A stretch of DNA of 64,000 nucleotides, taken from NCBI GenBank assembly GCA_902795345.1, contig CADBKO010000009.1:1-64000 (forward strand), given 5' to 3'. Every line of letters starts with the position of its first letter. The stretch's first letter is position 1. Under the pieces are notes generated by a model. That model did no database searches and was not told the origin of the DNA. It saw nothing but the letters and a program-made list of their open reading frames with translations. This stretch comes from Oscillospiraceae bacterium (GTDB taxonomy: Bacteria; Bacillota; Clostridia; Oscillospirales; Oscillospiraceae). Below are positions 1-8,578 of this stretch, piece after piece. The position numbers and the translations under genes are program-made.

Positions 1-2403
1 CGCGTCGGCGGCATAGGCCATGCCGCCCTCGCTGTGGTCCACGTCCGCCGTTATCACGACGGTATCGCCGTCATAGCTGGGGGCGATCTCCGAAGAGATA
101 CTGCCGGAGCTGCCGCCTCCGCCGCCTGCCTGCGCGCCTTCGCCCAGGCCGCCGCCATAACCGCCCACGCGGTCCGGGGCCTTGAGCCAGCGGTTGTAGT
201 AGCGCCCGTCGCCCAGGGAGGGCCAGCGGGAATCATCCTCGAACCAGTCTGCGACCTCGTAGGAATAGTCGTTGACATAGTGCCAGATCACCCGGTCGCC
301 GTCATGAAGCTCCTGCTCCTTGAGGCCGAAGCCGGGATGCCGACCATTGATGGTATACATCCAGCCGGAGCGCTTTCCGTTGGTAAACTCGCTGAGGGCA
401 TATTCGTCGCCGGGCGCGTAGACCGTTTTCACATAGTTCTGCTCCGCGCCGATGCTGCGGATGCCCGCGTCGCCGGTAGCCTTGACCCAAAGGTCATATA
501 CCGACGAGCCTTCTTCCATGTTATAGGTCGTGGTGGCGATCCAGGTCACGTAGTCGGGCATGTATTCCTCTTTGCCCAGATCCACGTCCTTGTCCGCTTT
601 CCGAGCGCCGATGAGACGGAAGGAAACCTTGATCTTGCCTTCATCGTCGCTGCTGCCGGAGCCGCCTCCGCCGCCGGAGCTGCTGGATTTCCACTGTGCG
701 TAGAGGTCGGCGGGCAGACCGGCGGACACGCTCTTATACTCCGTGCCGCCGTTGGCCTTGTCGAACCAGCCGACAAAGCTGTAATTATCCCGCGTGGGCT
801 TGGGCAGGGGCTTGCCATCTTCTCCCTTGGTATAGGTTTTCGCTTCGCCGTCCGTGATCCCATCGGCCTTGCCGCCCTCCAGATGGAAGACGACGGTCAC
901 CAGGTCTTCGTTCGAGTCTTCCTGGCTCTGGGCGAAGCGCACGTCCGACATGTCATAAAGGGTGTTCTTTTTGTTTACGAAGCGGTCATAGGCCACGAGG
1001 CCGTAAGCCGCTTCCTCCGTCGCCATCTCGTCCACGCCGCCGCTCATCAGGTGGCGGAATCCGCCGGTCTTTTCATCCCGATAGCGCAGCAGATCAGCGA
1101 GAAGGCTGTTGCCGTTCTTCACGAAATCCGGGTCCGTGTCCGCGTCGCGTTTCAGACTGCTGAGGGCGATCACGACCCAGGAATCCGCTTCCACGCTGCC
1201 GAAGCCGCCGTTGCCGTCCTGAGACTTGGAGAGGAAGGCCAGCGCATCGTCCACCATGGTCTTCACCTGGGCATAGGTCACGCTGCCGCCCAGGGCGCTC
1301 AGCTTGGAGGAATCCAGGTAGTAAGGCGCCAGAGCATAGATGGCTGCGGCGGTCACGTCGTAATCTCCGAAGCCGTCGGGAAGGCCTCCGGCGTCGTCGC
1401 CGCTGATGGGCCAGGCCCCATTGGCCTGCTGGTTAGCCAGCAGGGAGGCGATCAGGCCCGCCCGGAGCGCTTTGCCCTCGGCGTTGTCCAGATAATCATG
1501 GGAATCTACCGCCAGGAGGGCGAAGGCGGTGCCGTTGTTGCCCTGCCACTCGGCCTGATATGCGCCGTCTGCCTGCTTGTCCAAAAGGGGCTTCACCAGG
1601 TCATAGGTCCCCTTCTCCGTCTCAAAGGCGGAGGCGTCCACGCCCATGCTGGTCAGGGCCAGGATCACGCGGGAATACTCCGTATAATTCCTCTCCGCCA
1701 GCACGCCCTTTGTGTCGTCCACATACTTCTTCAGATTTTCCAGATAAGTGTCGTTCCAGCCGGGCTTGGCGACGCCGCCCCGGTTCAGGGCAAAGACCGC
1801 CCATTCGCCGAAGGTGGAGCCTACCGCCGGATTCGTCACTTTGGAGGCCAGGTAAGCCTCCGCGCCGTTCATGGCGATAACGTAATCCGGGGTCTTCTCC
1901 TGGTTGGGGAGGATGGTGAGGGCGGCATAAGCGGAGCCACCCTCCATCCAGTTGTCGTCGTCATTCTCGTCGGCTGTCGCCAGCTGAATCTCCCTGACGC
2001 CGAGCTTGTAATCGCCCGCCGCCGTCTTTGCGGGGACCGTGACCGTCAGGGTCACCAGGTCCGTCACGGTCGTATTCTTGCTGTCGAACCAGCTGACGAT
2101 GCCGGTGTCCAGGGAATAATGCTTGTCCTTTTCGAGGGTGATCCCGGAGGAGGCGCTTTTCATCCCCGTCAGGGTCCAGCCTTCGGGCAGGTCCGCCTCC
2201 AGGTGGAGGCTGTAGATCTCCACAGCCTCCGAGAGGGAGACGGTGAGGGTCACCGTCTGATCATTTGTCCCGTCGTAGGTTAGTTCTTCCGGGTCCAGCG
2301 CGGCGGTGACGGTGGGTTTTCCACTGTCCGCCGCAGCCAGCGCGGGAAGGGCGAAGCCCAGGCAGAGGACGAGGCAAAGGAGCAAAGAAATCCATTTTTT
2401 CAT
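1..2403 (-). CDS. Exported toroid + InlB-repeat + DUF4430 surface protein (transcobalamin-like layout), 3' end outside window
   Basis: I start at the ATG at 2401-2403: it lies nine bases after a GGAGG and begins a clear signal peptide (MKKWISLLLCLVLCLGFALP). About 800 residues are visible before the window edge and no stop is reached. Order: signal peptide; a beta-sandwich of about 120 residues; an alpha/alpha-toroid region of the prenyltransferase/squalene-cyclase type (about 165-430, with repeated QxxxGxW/GGF motifs such as LANQQANGAWPISG and DGNGGFGSVEADSW); an InlB B-repeat (about 440-510, YSFVGWFD and DLYAQWK); a Gly/Ser linker; a DUF4430 domain (about 540-650). Toroid followed by DUF4430 is the arrangement of transcobalamin and intrinsic factor (known), so binding of a cobamide or similar ligand is a reasonable inference. 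It is the last visible gene of a three-gene surface cluster, 15 bases after the preceding stop. Confidence 0.85.
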   Translation of the reverse strand, partial: MKKWISLLLCLVLCLGFALPALAAADSGKPTVTAALDPEELTYDGTNDQTVTLTVSLSEAVEIYSLHLEADLPEGWTLTGMKSASSGITLEKDKHYSLDTGIVSWFDSKNTTVTDLVTLTVTVPAKTAAGDYKLGVREIQLATADENDDDNWMEGGSAYAALTILPNQEKTPDYVIAMNGAEAYLASKVTNPAVGSTFGEWAVFALNRGGVAKPGWNDTYLENLKKYVDDTKGVLAERNYTEYSRVILALTSMGVDASAFETEKGTYDLVKPLLDKQADGAYQAEWQGNNGTAFALLAVDSHDYLDNAEGKALRAGLIASLLANQQANGAWPISGDDAGGLPDGFGDYDVTAAAIYALAPYYLDSSKLSALGGSVTYAQVKTMVDDALAFLSKSQDGNGGFGSVEADSWVVIALSSLKRDADTDPDFVKNGNSLLADLLRYRDEKTGGFRHLMSGGVDEMATEEAAYGLVAYDRFVNKKNTLYDMSDVRFAQSQEDSNEDLVTVVFHLEGGKADGITDGEAKTYTKGEDGKPLPKPTRDNYSFVGWFDKANGGTEYKSVSAGLPADLYAQWKSSSSGGGGGSGSSDDEGKIKVSFRLIGARKADKDVDLGKEEYMPDYVTWIATTTYNMEEGSSVYDLWVKATGDAGIRSIGAEQNYVKTVYAPGDEYALSEFTNGKRSGWMYTINGRHPGFGLKEQELHDGDRVIWHYVNDYSYEVADWFEDDSRWPSLGDGRYYNRWLKAPDRVGGYGGGLGEGAQAGGGGGSSGSISSEIAPSYDGDTVVITADVDHSEGGMAYAADA

Positions 2404-2418
2404 CTTCGTCATCCTCCT

Positions 2419-4449
2419 TTACCACTCCACATCGTTTCTTGCGAGATGCAGGAACAGCTTCGCAAGATCGACGGTCCGCAGCTTTCCGTCCTTCGCCCCC
2501 ATGATGAATGCACTCAGGGGCTCAAGGTCCACGTCACCAATGATGGTCAGGTTCGCGGCGGTCAGGTCAGCAGGTTCCAGCACGCCGTTTTCGTCGTAGT
2601 CGCCCAGGGCAGCAACATAGAACACCATATCCGCGTCGTAGTCCTCCTGGACGAAGCTGCAACTGCCATCCCCATTATCGAAGGCCTCCAGGCGCTCAAA
2701 GCTCCCATCGGGCTTTTCCACGATCACCGCGCAGGGCTTCTTGGACTCCACCGTAATAGTGGCGACGTCGCCCTGGACGATGGCGCTGACTTCCACCCGG
2801 TCCTCAATGTCCCCCACTTCCTCGGTCTTGACGCCGTAGGACCACAGGGGATAAAGGTCCGTGGGAAGCGTAGCGGAAACGGTGGTGAACTTGTCGCCGG
2901 TGCAGTCCGCCTTGGCGTACCAGCCCTTGAAGGCTGCGCCGCTCTTTGACGCTGCGGGGAGGTCGTTGCCCGCGTCTCCTCGGTAGAAGACGATCTGACG
3001 GTTATTGGTTCCGTCGAACTCATGGAAGGTCACGATGGCGATATGGGCGTCGGGAATCAGGGTATAGTCCCCTGCCGCAGCCATGTCAAAGGTAATGCCG
3101 CTACTGCTCCCCTTGGCATCGAGATATGCACTGTCATAGAGGACCTTGGCATATTCCGTCCCAGCCAGAGGCACGGTCAAGGTCAGCTCCACGTTCTTCA
3201 GTACGTCGTCGGGGATCTTGTCGGCTTCCTTGTCGTCTGCCGCGTACCATGCGGTGACGGCCAGGGTCAGTTCATCGCTGCTTTGTGCTTTGATCTTCAG
3301 CATCAGCCAGACGGAGGCTTCCTTCGTGCCCTCCGGCAAATCCAGGTCGTCCGCGACGATTGCATCGAGACCGCTGACGGCCACGGGGCTGAGGGCAGTC
3401 ACGACGGTATCGTCAGACACGTCGTATATATTAGAATCCAGGACCGTCAATTCCACTTCACTGACGCTGAGTTTGACCGTGTAATCCTTCTTTGTACCAT
3501 CCTCGGCGGTGACGGTGAAGGTCCATTCAGAGCCGTCCGTCTTCGCCATTACCGGAGCGGAGGGTGTTGCCTTCTCTGCGGCGGTGATGGCGAAGGTCGC
3601 CTTTGTCGGGTCGCTGCCGTAGGGCAGCGTCGCGGTCCAGCTGGTGCCGGAACCGGAGGCGGTGGTCTTGCCGTTTATGACGATTTTGCTCACCCCGGCA
3701 TCACTGCTGCGCTTGATCGTGCCGCTGATGGCCTTTTTCTGCGTAGCCGCCTGTGAGCCGCTCCCAAGAGTGAAGGAAACGGTGGCGGTATAGCTACCGT
3801 CGCGGCTGCTGTTGGCGTCGGTGAAGCCGGTGATGTTGATAATGACGTCTTCATCCTTCGCGCTGGTCTTGCCCGTGAGCCATGTCCGCAGGGCCGCCAT
3901 TACATCAGCCTCCGTGTTGGCCTCCGTGGAAACGAAATCCTTGGTCGCGCCGATGGCTTTCAGCTCATCGATCAGCGTCAGGGTGTTCACGGCCTTCAGG
4001 AGCTTATTGGTCTCTGCCACGGTAAGGAGGTTTTGCTGTGCGGCGGCGAGGGCGTCGTAATGGGCCTTCGCGGTGTTCACCTCAGACCGGTCCACCTCGG
4101 TGATGTTCTTGGGCAGGTTGGCGATTTCGGTCTTTAATTTGTCCAAAGCCTTGAAGCCATCGATCAACTCCCGCAGCTCTGTCAGTTTCGCCGCATTGGT
4201 CACGGCGCTCTTGTCCGACAGCGCTTCGTAATCCTCTGCAATCTTCTCAATCGTCGCAGCATACTCCGTATAGTTGTCGTAATTTATCTTCTGGATATCC
4301 TTGTATACAGCGTCGATGCGCGCCACGATACCGCCAGCGCCTTCGGCATAGACGGTGATCGTGTACTTCGTACCAGCATAGCTTCCTGCTTCCGCGCCTT
4401 GGCTATTCATGGTCGGCCAACCCTGCTCGCCGACGCCAACGTAGATCAC
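2419..4449 (-). CDS. C-terminal part of a frameshifted giant surface protein (FIVAR-like, cadherin-like, InlB repeat, dockerin-like tail)
   Basis: This 676-codon frame begins inside a cadherin-like beta-sandwich (reading RPGDVIYVGVGEQGWPTMN) and overlaps the end of the upstream frame (4403-8491), so it is very probably the rest of the same protein. The GTG at 4447-4449 is not a convincing start: no ribosome site, no signal peptide. Contents in order: helical FIVAR-like region (about 45-170); further cadherin-like beta-sandwich domains (about 200-420); an InlB-type B-repeat (about 470-540, ending TDLYPLWSYG); a C-terminal module with a calcium-loop-like DYDENGVLEPAD, then a weaker second repeat (GAKDGKLRTVDL), which resembles a degenerate type I dockerin. 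The TAA stop is directly followed by the ribosome site of the next gene. Role: cell-surface adhesion, anchoring or ligand capture (inference). Confidence 0.75.
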   Translation of the reverse strand: MIYVGVGEQGWPTMNSQGAEAGSYAGTKYTITVYAEGAGGIVARIDAVYKDIQKINYDNYTEYAATIEKIAEDYEALSDKSAVTNAAKLTELRELIDGFKALDKLKTEIANLPKNITEVDRSEVNTAKAHYDALAAAQQNLLTVAETNKLLKAVNTLTLIDELKAIGATKDFVSTEANTEADVMAALRTWLTGKTSAKDEDVIINITGFTDANSSRDGSYTATVSFTLGSGSQAATQKKAISGTIKRSSDAGVSKIVINGKTTASGSGTSWTATLPYGSDPTKATFAITAAEKATPSAPVMAKTDGSEWTFTVTAEDGTKKDYTVKLSVSEVELTVLDSNIYDVSDDTVVTALSPVAVSGLDAIVADDLDLPEGTKEASVWLMLKIKAQSSDELTLAVTAWYAADDKEADKIPDDVLKNVELTLTVPLAGTEYAKVLYDSAYLDAKGSSSGITFDMAAAGDYTLIPDAHIAIVTFHEFDGTNNRQIVFYRGDAGNDLPAASKSGAAFKGWYAKADCTGDKFTTVSATLPTDLYPLWSYGVKTEEVGDIEDRVEVSAIVQGDVATITVESKKPCAVIVEKPDGSFERLEAFDNGDGSCSFVQEDYDADMVFYVAALGDYDENGVLEPADLTAANLTIIGDVDLEPLSAFIMGAKDGKLRTVDLAKLFLHLARNDVEW

Positions 4450-7400
4450 ATCGCCGGGCCGAATCCTTGTTGTAGGCGTTGAGGAAGGTCTTGACCATGA
4501 AATTCTTGTTTACGGCGCTGGGCGTGACCAAGAGGGTTGCATATTCGCCGGGAATGATCAGGTCATAATTCAGCACGCCGCTCTCAAAACCCGGAGACAG
4601 GGTGCCCACGCTGAATTGCAGATCGCTCAAACTGGTGTCGGAGTTGCTCCAGGTGCCGCCTACGTCGATGCCGAGATTCTGCGTGTAAACCACCTTGATC
4701 TCGTCGCCGTGCTCCACCACATAGGGGCTGACCCCGCCCACAGAGAAATCGGAAAAGCCGCTGTTGACGAAGAAGTCGTTGAGCGTTCCCATCCAGCCGG
4801 AGCCGTTCTCGCCGTCAAACTGGCCGAGCCTTGGCTCTCCGACATCATACCTTCCGCTGTTGTCAGCGTCGTAGTAGATGCGGGACAGATAGGTGATCCC
4901 GTATGCGTCCCCGCCACCGCCCGTGCCCTCCCAGGAGAGGCCCTCGGTCTTCAAGGCTTTCAGGATGGCAGTCATCATGGTATCCCGCTCACACAGGTCA
5001 TACCACCCAGAGAGGAACTCGCCCCGGAACTGTTCATAGGGGCAATCCGGGAAGGTGGTGTTTTCTATGGAGATATGCACCTGTCCCACCACACGCCCGA
5101 AGTCCGGGAGCCCGGCCACGCTGCCGGAAAGTTTTTCGATGGAAGCCATATCCGCCAGGGCGTTCTTTCGGATGGTCCGCACGTCGTCCAGGGATGCGGC
5201 GGTTTCCAGTGCAGTCAGGGCTGCGTCCTTCACTGCCGTCAGAGCCGTCCAGTTGGCTTCGGAATAATCGGGCTGCTGATAACTGGCATATACGCTGCGG
5301 ATCGTTTCGGCGGCAGATTCCCGCGCCGCAGCGATTTCGTCCGTCGTACCGGAGACCGGCCCCCAGGCCACCGTAACGGTGACGTCGCTATAGGGCATCG
5401 TGAAGCGGCGGAACGCGCCGGGGAAATTCATATTGATGTATTGGACCCCGTTCTTGCCCTTGTAATCGCTGGAATCATAGTAAGTGTAGGTGCGTTCCGC
5501 GAACTGATCCTCGTCCATGCCGGATACCGTGATGTTCTGCACCTCATACTGCGTTCCGTTGACCGTGAAGGTCTCGCCGGTAGTCACATAGACCACGTTC
5601 ACATCGTCGAAGGTGAATTCCAGGCTTTGGTCCGAGATGGTCCAGGAGCCATCGGCGGCACTCAGCGTCCCGCCCGCGTCCCGCACAAGGAGATATGCGG
5701 CATAGTCCGGGCTGACGCAGACGGCCACCGTCTGCATCGCGGCGGACGTCGTGATCTCTGCAAAGGTCGTTCCGACGTAAGCCATGGTGTCCGCCGTGTT
5801 GAAGGTAAACAGCCCGGCGATTTTAGTCCCGCCCACCTGACTGTAGGTATCACAGGTCGCGGTATTCTCCTGAAGATATTGGATCATTGCTGCCAGGGCC
5901 TCCCGGTCCGCAGCGGCGACCTTGGAATCGTCCATCACCACCGTCAGCTCAAAAAGCGTTGCTGGCGCGAAACCGCTTTCGTACTTGGCCTTGATGCTCT
6001 GGTATCTGGCCTCTTCTGCGGGCGTCAGCTGCCCATACTGATACTCGGTCATGGCCCCATAACAGGAAATCAGGCTCTGGATCGTCGGCTCGGAGGAGGC
6101 GTCCAGCTTTTCCACATCCTCCGGCAGGCTGTCCATTAAGCGGCGGAAAGCGCTCAGATTGGAGCTGTTATAATTATCGGCGGCGGTCTGGATACTTCTG
6201 ATAGTCTGCAAGGCCGCCAGCTCTGCCTCCCGTGCGTCGCCGGAGGCATTCGCATCGGTGATACCCGTTATACCAGTGTTGTACGCGGTCTCAATCTTTC
6301 CCCAGTCAGTGTCGGAGAAGAAGGTTTCCGGGTAGTTCTCGTTTTCATAGGCAGCTGTCAGTTCTTCCCGTAGAGCGGCTTTGACGGCTTCCAGATCGTC
6401 CGTCGGTTCCACATAGATGAGGACGGAGGGGCCGTTGCACAGTCCGCCAGCGTCAGACTCCGTAGAAAAAGCGTTGATCACACACCAGCCCTCTGCATAG
6501 AGGGTGACCGTCGCTTTTCCATCGCTTCCCGTAACCACGTCGGTGAATTCTGTGACCGCCGCAGTCTCGGCATCAGTCTTGTTCGGATAGGCTGCGCTTG
6601 CATAGATCGCCGCTCCCTCCCAAGGCGCAACGGTCCCGGTATGATTCTCCGGCATGGCGCCGTCCGCTGTTACAGAAAGGGAGAAGGATTCACCGGCCTT
6701 TACCGTCTCTGGCGCGGAAATGGTCTGATAACGGACGTCGTCCTTATATTCTCCCAGGGCCTTTGCGACCCGATAGGAGCCGTCGTTGCTCCACTCCCAG
6801 GGGATCTCGTAATAGGAGATTGTCAGGCAGTCGCCGTCCCTCAAGCCGACCTGCCTGTAATTACCGACGCCGCCGAAAACGGAAGCTTGCTCCGGGATAT
6901 AGAAAAGGCCGTTGAGATAGACAGCGATCTCCTGGAAGGTGTCGCTGCGGCCCAGGGAAATGGCCGCAGCGGAAAGCGCGTCATTGACCGTCGCGCCGGC
7001 GGGGAGCGAAAGCTCCTTAACCGTGACAGCCATTGGACGGGGATTCGTCTGCCTGGGCGCGAAGCTGTCCGACACGGAGAGATAGACGGTGATGGGGCCC
7101 TCCTTTTCAGTCAGCCCGTAACAGGCGGCGCGGAGGGCGTCCATGGCGGCGGCCTGCTCCTCGAACTGCGGCTCGCTCAATTCCGTGATCGTCTCGCTCT
7201 GCGCCAGAACGGAAAGAGCGTCAGTCCGCGCGGAAACAAGAGCCGCCCAGCTGTCGATCGTATACTTGTTTGAATCCAGCTTGGCCGGATCATACAGCTC
7301 GGCCAGCAGCTCGATCTCCTTGAGCGCGACGCCCGAACGGATGACCTGATAACGGTCAGCTCGCTTGACCAGGGCCGCCTTAGCCTCGGTCAGCGCATTT

Positions 7401-8491
7401 GCTGCACCGTCCGCTTTGCCTTGGTTCTCAGGGGTATTGGTGTTCGTCGGCGTCCCGCCGCTGAAATAGGAAGCCAGAAGGGACTGCGCATCTGACAGCG
7501 CCTTTGCGTACAGGGTCCAGGAGGCCGAGGTATAGGTGTTGTCGTCATTGCTTTCCCCGCCGCAGTCCTGGATCGCCTCATATAGCTTTGTCGCGTTGAG
7601 CCGTGGGGTGAGGGTCGTGGAATCTTCGTTCGGGATCAGCTTGGCGATGGCTACGGACAGTGCGCTGGTGGCATCAGACTGGTCCAGCGTTGCCGCTGCC
7701 GAGTTTACTTCCTCCTGGGTGGCCTCTTCGTCATCATATACCGCCTGAGCCGCGTCAACGATGGCCTGCATGTCTGCCCAGAAGCTGCCGCCTGGGTCAT
7801 CAATGGTATCCGCGACCTTGCCGTTATAACGGTCTCCGCTTGTGTAGTACCCCGTCGTCGGCACAGCGTCTAATGCTGTTTGCAAGATAGTTTTATCAAT
7901 TTGTAGACCAGCAGTTTCATTCTCCCATTCGAACAGGACTAGCGCTTTAGCTTTCGCTACTTGGAATGACCTATCCTCGTTGTAGACGTATTCTTCAACG
8001 TCGGCGTAAATTGCCAGCAAGTATGTTGCATTGCTATTCGTTGTATATGCTGTCAATTTGTCTTTTTCTTCATTGTACAATTCATCTGTAGAACAATAGT
8101 TTGTTCTTGTGATTATTCCTCCGTTTTGCCAGTCAATTATCCCGGATGTTTCCCACACAGGCAGGATGTTCTCTCCATTTACCCTTGACAGTTGCTTTTT
8201 GGAAAACATTTGCGGTGAATAATCAGAATTGATGTCATAATCTATCTTGATCTCTGTGTAACTGCTACCAACCGTCACCTTATACAATGGTAGTGTCATT
8301 GTCTGTTGTGCAGCTTGAGTGGCGTTACTCGCATAATCTGTACCATAGTAACTGTGATCTATGATTCCAGTTATACTCACATTATCGAGTATCCCATTGA
8401 AGTTGGATAGGTTCGGGACTATGGTGAATGTTTCATCTTCTGCTGAGACTGATACGTTTAGAAATGACATGAGGAACACAAGAATTAGCAA
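4403..8491 (-). CDS. N-terminal part of the frameshifted giant DUF4430/FIVAR surface protein
   Basis: The frame holds about 1345 meaningful residues and then ends in an unrelated basic tail (RRCDLRWRRRAGLADHE), while the neighbouring frame continues the same beta-sandwich. One extra base near 4457-4465 (in AACAAGGATTCGG) would explain it. Domains: signal-like hydrophobic segment ending VSVSA; AT-rich unique N-terminus; helical FIVAR-like modules (about 200-460); a first DUF4430-like domain (about 465-570); an Ig-like module (about 600-710); helical modules; a second DUF4430-like domain (about 1170-1290); the start of a cadherin-like sandwich. The only in-frame start is TTG at 8491. The codons just upstream encode KSTKRTLSV, an ideal signal-peptide n-region, with no start codon in front of them. 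So the 5' end may also be damaged, or a rare start is used. Confidence 0.75.
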   Translation of the reverse strand: MLILVFLMSFLNVSVSAEDETFTIVPNLSNFNGILDNVSITGIIDHSYYGTDYASNATQAAQQTMTLPLYKVTVGSSYTEIKIDYDINSDYSPQMFSKKQLSRVNGENILPVWETSGIIDWQNGGIITRTNYCSTDELYNEEKDKLTAYTTNSNATYLLAIYADVEEYVYNEDRSFQVAKAKALVLFEWENETAGLQIDKTILQTALDAVPTTGYYTSGDRYNGKVADTIDDPGGSFWADMQAIVDAAQAVYDDEEATQEEVNSAAATLDQSDATSALSVAIAKLIPNEDSTTLTPRLNATKLYEAIQDCGGESNDDNTYTSASWTLYAKALSDAQSLLASYFSGGTPTNTNTPENQGKADGAANALTEAKAALVKRADRYQVIRSGVALKEIELLAELYDPAKLDSNKYTIDSWAALVSARTDALSVLAQSETITELSEPQFEEQAAAMDALRAACYGLTEKEGPITVYLSVSDSFAPRQTNPRPMAVTVKELSLPAGATVNDALSAAAISLGRSDTFQEIAVYLNGLFYIPEQASVFGGVGNYRQVGLRDGDCLTISYYEIPWEWSNDGSYRVAKALGEYKDDVRYQTISAPETVKAGESFSLSVTADGAMPENHTGTVAPWEGAAIYASAAYPNKTDAETAAVTEFTDVVTGSDGKATVTLYAEGWCVINAFSTESDAGGLCNGPSVLIYVEPTDDLEAVKAALREELTAAYENENYPETFFSDTDWGKIETAYNTGITGITDANASGDAREAELAALQTIRSIQTAADNYNSSNLSAFRRLMDSLPEDVEKLDASSEPTIQSLISCYGAMTEYQYGQLTPAEEARYQSIKAKYESGFAPATLFELTVVMDDSKVAAADREALAAMIQYLQENTATCDTYSQVGGTKIAGLFTFNTADTMAYVGTTFAEITTSAAMQTVAVCVSPDYAAYLLVRDAGGTLSAADGSWTISDQSLEFTFDDVNVVYVTTGETFTVNGTQYEVQNITVSGMDEDQFAERTYTYYDSSDYKGKNGVQYINMNFPGAFRRFTMPYSDVTVTVAWGPVSGTTDEIAAARESAAETIRSVYASYQQPDYSEANWTALTAVKDAALTALETAASLDDVRTIRKNALADMASIEKLSGSVAGLPDFGRVVGQVHISIENTTFPDCPYEQFRGEFLSGWYDLCERDTMMTAILKALKTEGLSWEGTGGGGDAYGITYLSRIYYDADNSGRYDVGEPRLGQFDGENGSGWMGTLNDFFVNSGFSDFSVGGVSPYVVEHGDEIKVVYTQNLGIDVGGTWSNSDTSLSDLQFSVGTLSPGFESGVLNYDLIIPGEYATLLVTPSAVNKNFMVKTFLNAYNKDSARRCDLRWRRRAGLADHE

Positions 8492-8534
8492 GACAGATAG
8501 CGTACGTTTCGTGGATTTTCCCTCCCTTCTTTAT

Positions 8535-8568
8535 GGAGAAGGGGAGAAGTTTCCTTCTCCCCTTCTCC
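8535..8568 (-). other. Perfect 15-bp stem-loop with GAAA tetraloop between surface genes
   Basis: Positions 8535-8549 and 8554-8568 are exact inverted repeats of 15 bases (purine-rich GGAGAAGGGGAGAAG). In minus-strand RNA the loop reads GAAA, a GNRA tetraloop; in plus-strand RNA it would be TTTC. No U-run follows on either strand, so it is not a standard terminator. It lies between the stop of the 8579-10414 gene and the start of the giant gene. It may be an mRNA-stabilising or processing element that sets relative expression of the two genes (inference). Confidence 0.6.
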
Positions 8569-8578
8569 GGAATCCTAT

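Noticed and set aside
34..2283. Long plus-strand open frame of 749 codons opposite the toroid protein
   Set aside because: It is the antisense frame of a GC-rich gene. The minus strand has a signal peptide, ribosome site and recognisable domains; the plus frame has none.
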